From: Actinomycetota bacterium
Lineage (GTDB): Bacteria > Actinomycetota > Thermoleophilia > UBA2241
Length of the DNA: 24,082 nt
Assembly: GCA_003157715.1 (NCBI GenBank)
Contig: PMKK01000115.1
Span: 466-24,547, forward strand
Reading direction: 5' to 3'
In this document: piece after piece, positions 23,084-24,082 of the stretch
How the letters are laid out: the number at the start of each line of letters is the position of its first letter
How positions within the stretch are numbered: the stretch's first letter is position 1
Translations under genes and position numbers: made by a program
The notes under the pieces: generated by a model
Databases searched by the model: none
What the model saw: only the letters and a program-made list of their open reading frames with translations
Told to the model about the DNA's origin: nothing

Positions 23084-24082
23084 TCAGTAGCGGCGCAGCA
23101 GGTCGATGCGCTCGGCCAGGAACTGAGCCAGCGACGCGGCGTCGCCGAGCGCGAAGCGGTGGTCGTGCTCGGTGTCGGTGTCGGTCACCAGGGCGAGCGC
23201 CTCGCCGGGCTCACAAAGAGGCTGGTCGTGGCCGGAGTCCCGGCGGAAGATCTCGACCTTGTAGGGCGCCTCGAGCTTGTGGCCCTCGACCACGACCATG
23301 TCGAAGCCGGCAAAGTAGCGCACGACGAGGTCGGCGAGTCGCGCGGGCGCGGCGAGTCGCGAGATGAAGGCCAGCCTGGCGGGTGAGTCGACGAGGTAGG
23401 CCTCGGCTCCGGCCTGTCCGAGCCGCCACGAATCTTTGCCGGGCACGTCGATGTCGAACTGATGGGCGTCGTGCTTGACCGCTCCGACACGCAGGCCGAG
23501 GGCCCGCAGTTCGGGGATCAGCGCCTCGAGCAGGGTCGTCTTGCCGCTGCCGCTCTTGCCCACCACGCAGACCAGCGCCGGCCGGCGCACCCCGCTCACC
23601 CGGCCCTCGCTTTCGAGGCGGCGGTTGGCCTCTTCGAGGTCGTCGGGGGTGTTGAGGCTGAAGAACAGGGCCGCCGAAGCGAACGGGACCTCGGCCAGGC
23701 GCACCTGCCGGTACAGGTGCGGGATAGTGTGGTCATCGCGCGCCAGCATGGCGCGGATGGGCGCCAGGCAGCCGGGCCCATAGACCGCGTGCAGCGGCTC
23801 GTAGCGCCCGCTCACTACAGGCAGCGCGACGTCTACGTCGACGAACGCCGCGACGACCTCCTTGACCGCCGCCCGCTCGGCGAACGCCATGTCGCCGGCC
23901 AGCACGAAGATCGGTTCGCCGAAGTGGGCGAGGGCGCTGACGATGCCGGCCAGCGGCGCTCCGGGCGACTCGTCGTAGACGACCTCGAAACCGGCGGGCA
24001 CCAGACCGGCCGGGGCGCCGGCCCGCAGCGAGATCGCCAGCCGCGGAAAGACCTGGCGCAGAACGGCCGCGTTGCGTTCGAG
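23084..24082 (-). CDS. mobAB: Fused MobA-MobB molybdopterin-guanine dinucleotide biosynthesis protein, N-terminus outside the window
   Basis: The frame is open to the window end, so the first part of MobA, with its GTP loop, is missing; 332 residues remain. The MobA part has VVYDESPGAPLAGIVSAL, FVLAGDMAFAERAAV, ALPVVSGRYEPLHAVYG and FFSLNTPDDLEEANRR; it joins GMP to Mo-molybdopterin. The MobB part is a P-loop GTPase: VVGKSGSGKTTLLEALI, GAVKHDAHQFDIDVPGKDS, then DMVVVEGHKLEAPYKVEIFRR. MobB is thought to help deliver GTP or cofactor. Fusion puts both functions in one chain. The product, bis-MGD, is the cofactor of formate dehydrogenases such as the one ending at 201, not of Mop. Confidence 0.9.
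   Translation of the reverse strand, partial: LERNAAVLRQVFPRLAISLRAGAPAGLVPAGFEVVYDESPGAPLAGIVSALAHFGEPIFVLAGDMAFAERAAVKEVVAAFVDVDVALPVVSGRYEPLHAVYGPGCLAPIRAMLARDDHTIPHLYRQVRLAEVPFASAALFFSLNTPDDLEEANRRLESEGRVSGVRRPALVCVVGKSGSGKTTLLEALIPELRALGLRVGAVKHDAHQFDIDVPGKDSWRLGQAGAEAYLVDSPARLAFISRLAAPARLADLVVRYFAGFDMVVVEGHKLEAPYKVEIFRRDSGHDQPLCEPGEALALVTDTDTEHDHRFALGDAASLAQFLAERIDLLRRY

Overview
The window is very GC-rich DNA from a bacterium that invests heavily in molybdenum enzymes. Its genes look anaerobic: the end of a formate dehydrogenase large subunit, a Desulfovibrio-type aldehyde oxidoreductase, CCG/[4Fe-4S] redox proteins, a double-cubane-cluster protein with its ATPase, molybdate uptake and molybdopterin nucleotide transfer. 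High GC, GTG starts, Ala/Gly-rich exported proteins and an IPT/TIG domain suggest a deep-branching anaerobic Actinomycetota. High-GC Desulfobacterota remain possible. The taxon is an inference; no marker gene is present.

Layout. (1) 1-201: C-terminal end of a formate dehydrogenase-type molybdopterin oxidoreductase, followed by a 21-bp inverted-repeat terminator. (2) 202-538: intergenic stretch with the terminator, a possible promoter and a foldable leader. (3) 539-15003: a tight plus-strand cluster of DUF364 protein, Mop aldehyde oxidoreductase, fused flavin/FeS/CCG oxidoreductase, second DUF364 protein, methyltransferase, C-GCAxxG-C-C protein, TrsS-like radical SAM protein, AMP-forming ligase-like protein (frameshifted in this sequence), XdhC, MocA-like nucleotidyltransferase fused to an HD domain, and a HAD phosphatase. 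Many of these genes overlap by a few bases. (4) 15004-15391: hairpin-rich non-coding stretch. (5) 15392-17451: double-cubane-cluster reductase and its activating ATPase. (6) 17509-20628, minus strand: modABC molybdate transporter, whose ModA carries an extra IPT/TIG domain. (7) 20878-22971: secreted, membrane-anchored beta-propeller protein, divergent from modABC. (8) 23084 to the window end, minus strand: fused MobA-MobB, cut by the window edge.

How the genes fit together (inference). ModABC imports molybdate. MobA-MobB would make the guanine-dinucleotide cofactor for the formate dehydrogenase. The MocA-like enzyme and XdhC would make and sulfurate the cytosine-dinucleotide cofactor for Mop. 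Electrons from aldehyde oxidation probably pass through Mop's two [2Fe-2S] clusters into the fused flavin/FeS/CCG protein. The radical SAM, methyltransferase, Cys-rich and ligase-like proteins match, in content and order, a set I recall beside mop in Desulfovibrio (DVU_1551 to DVU_1559). To my knowledge their chemistry is not established, and they are the strongest candidate here for an undescribed system.
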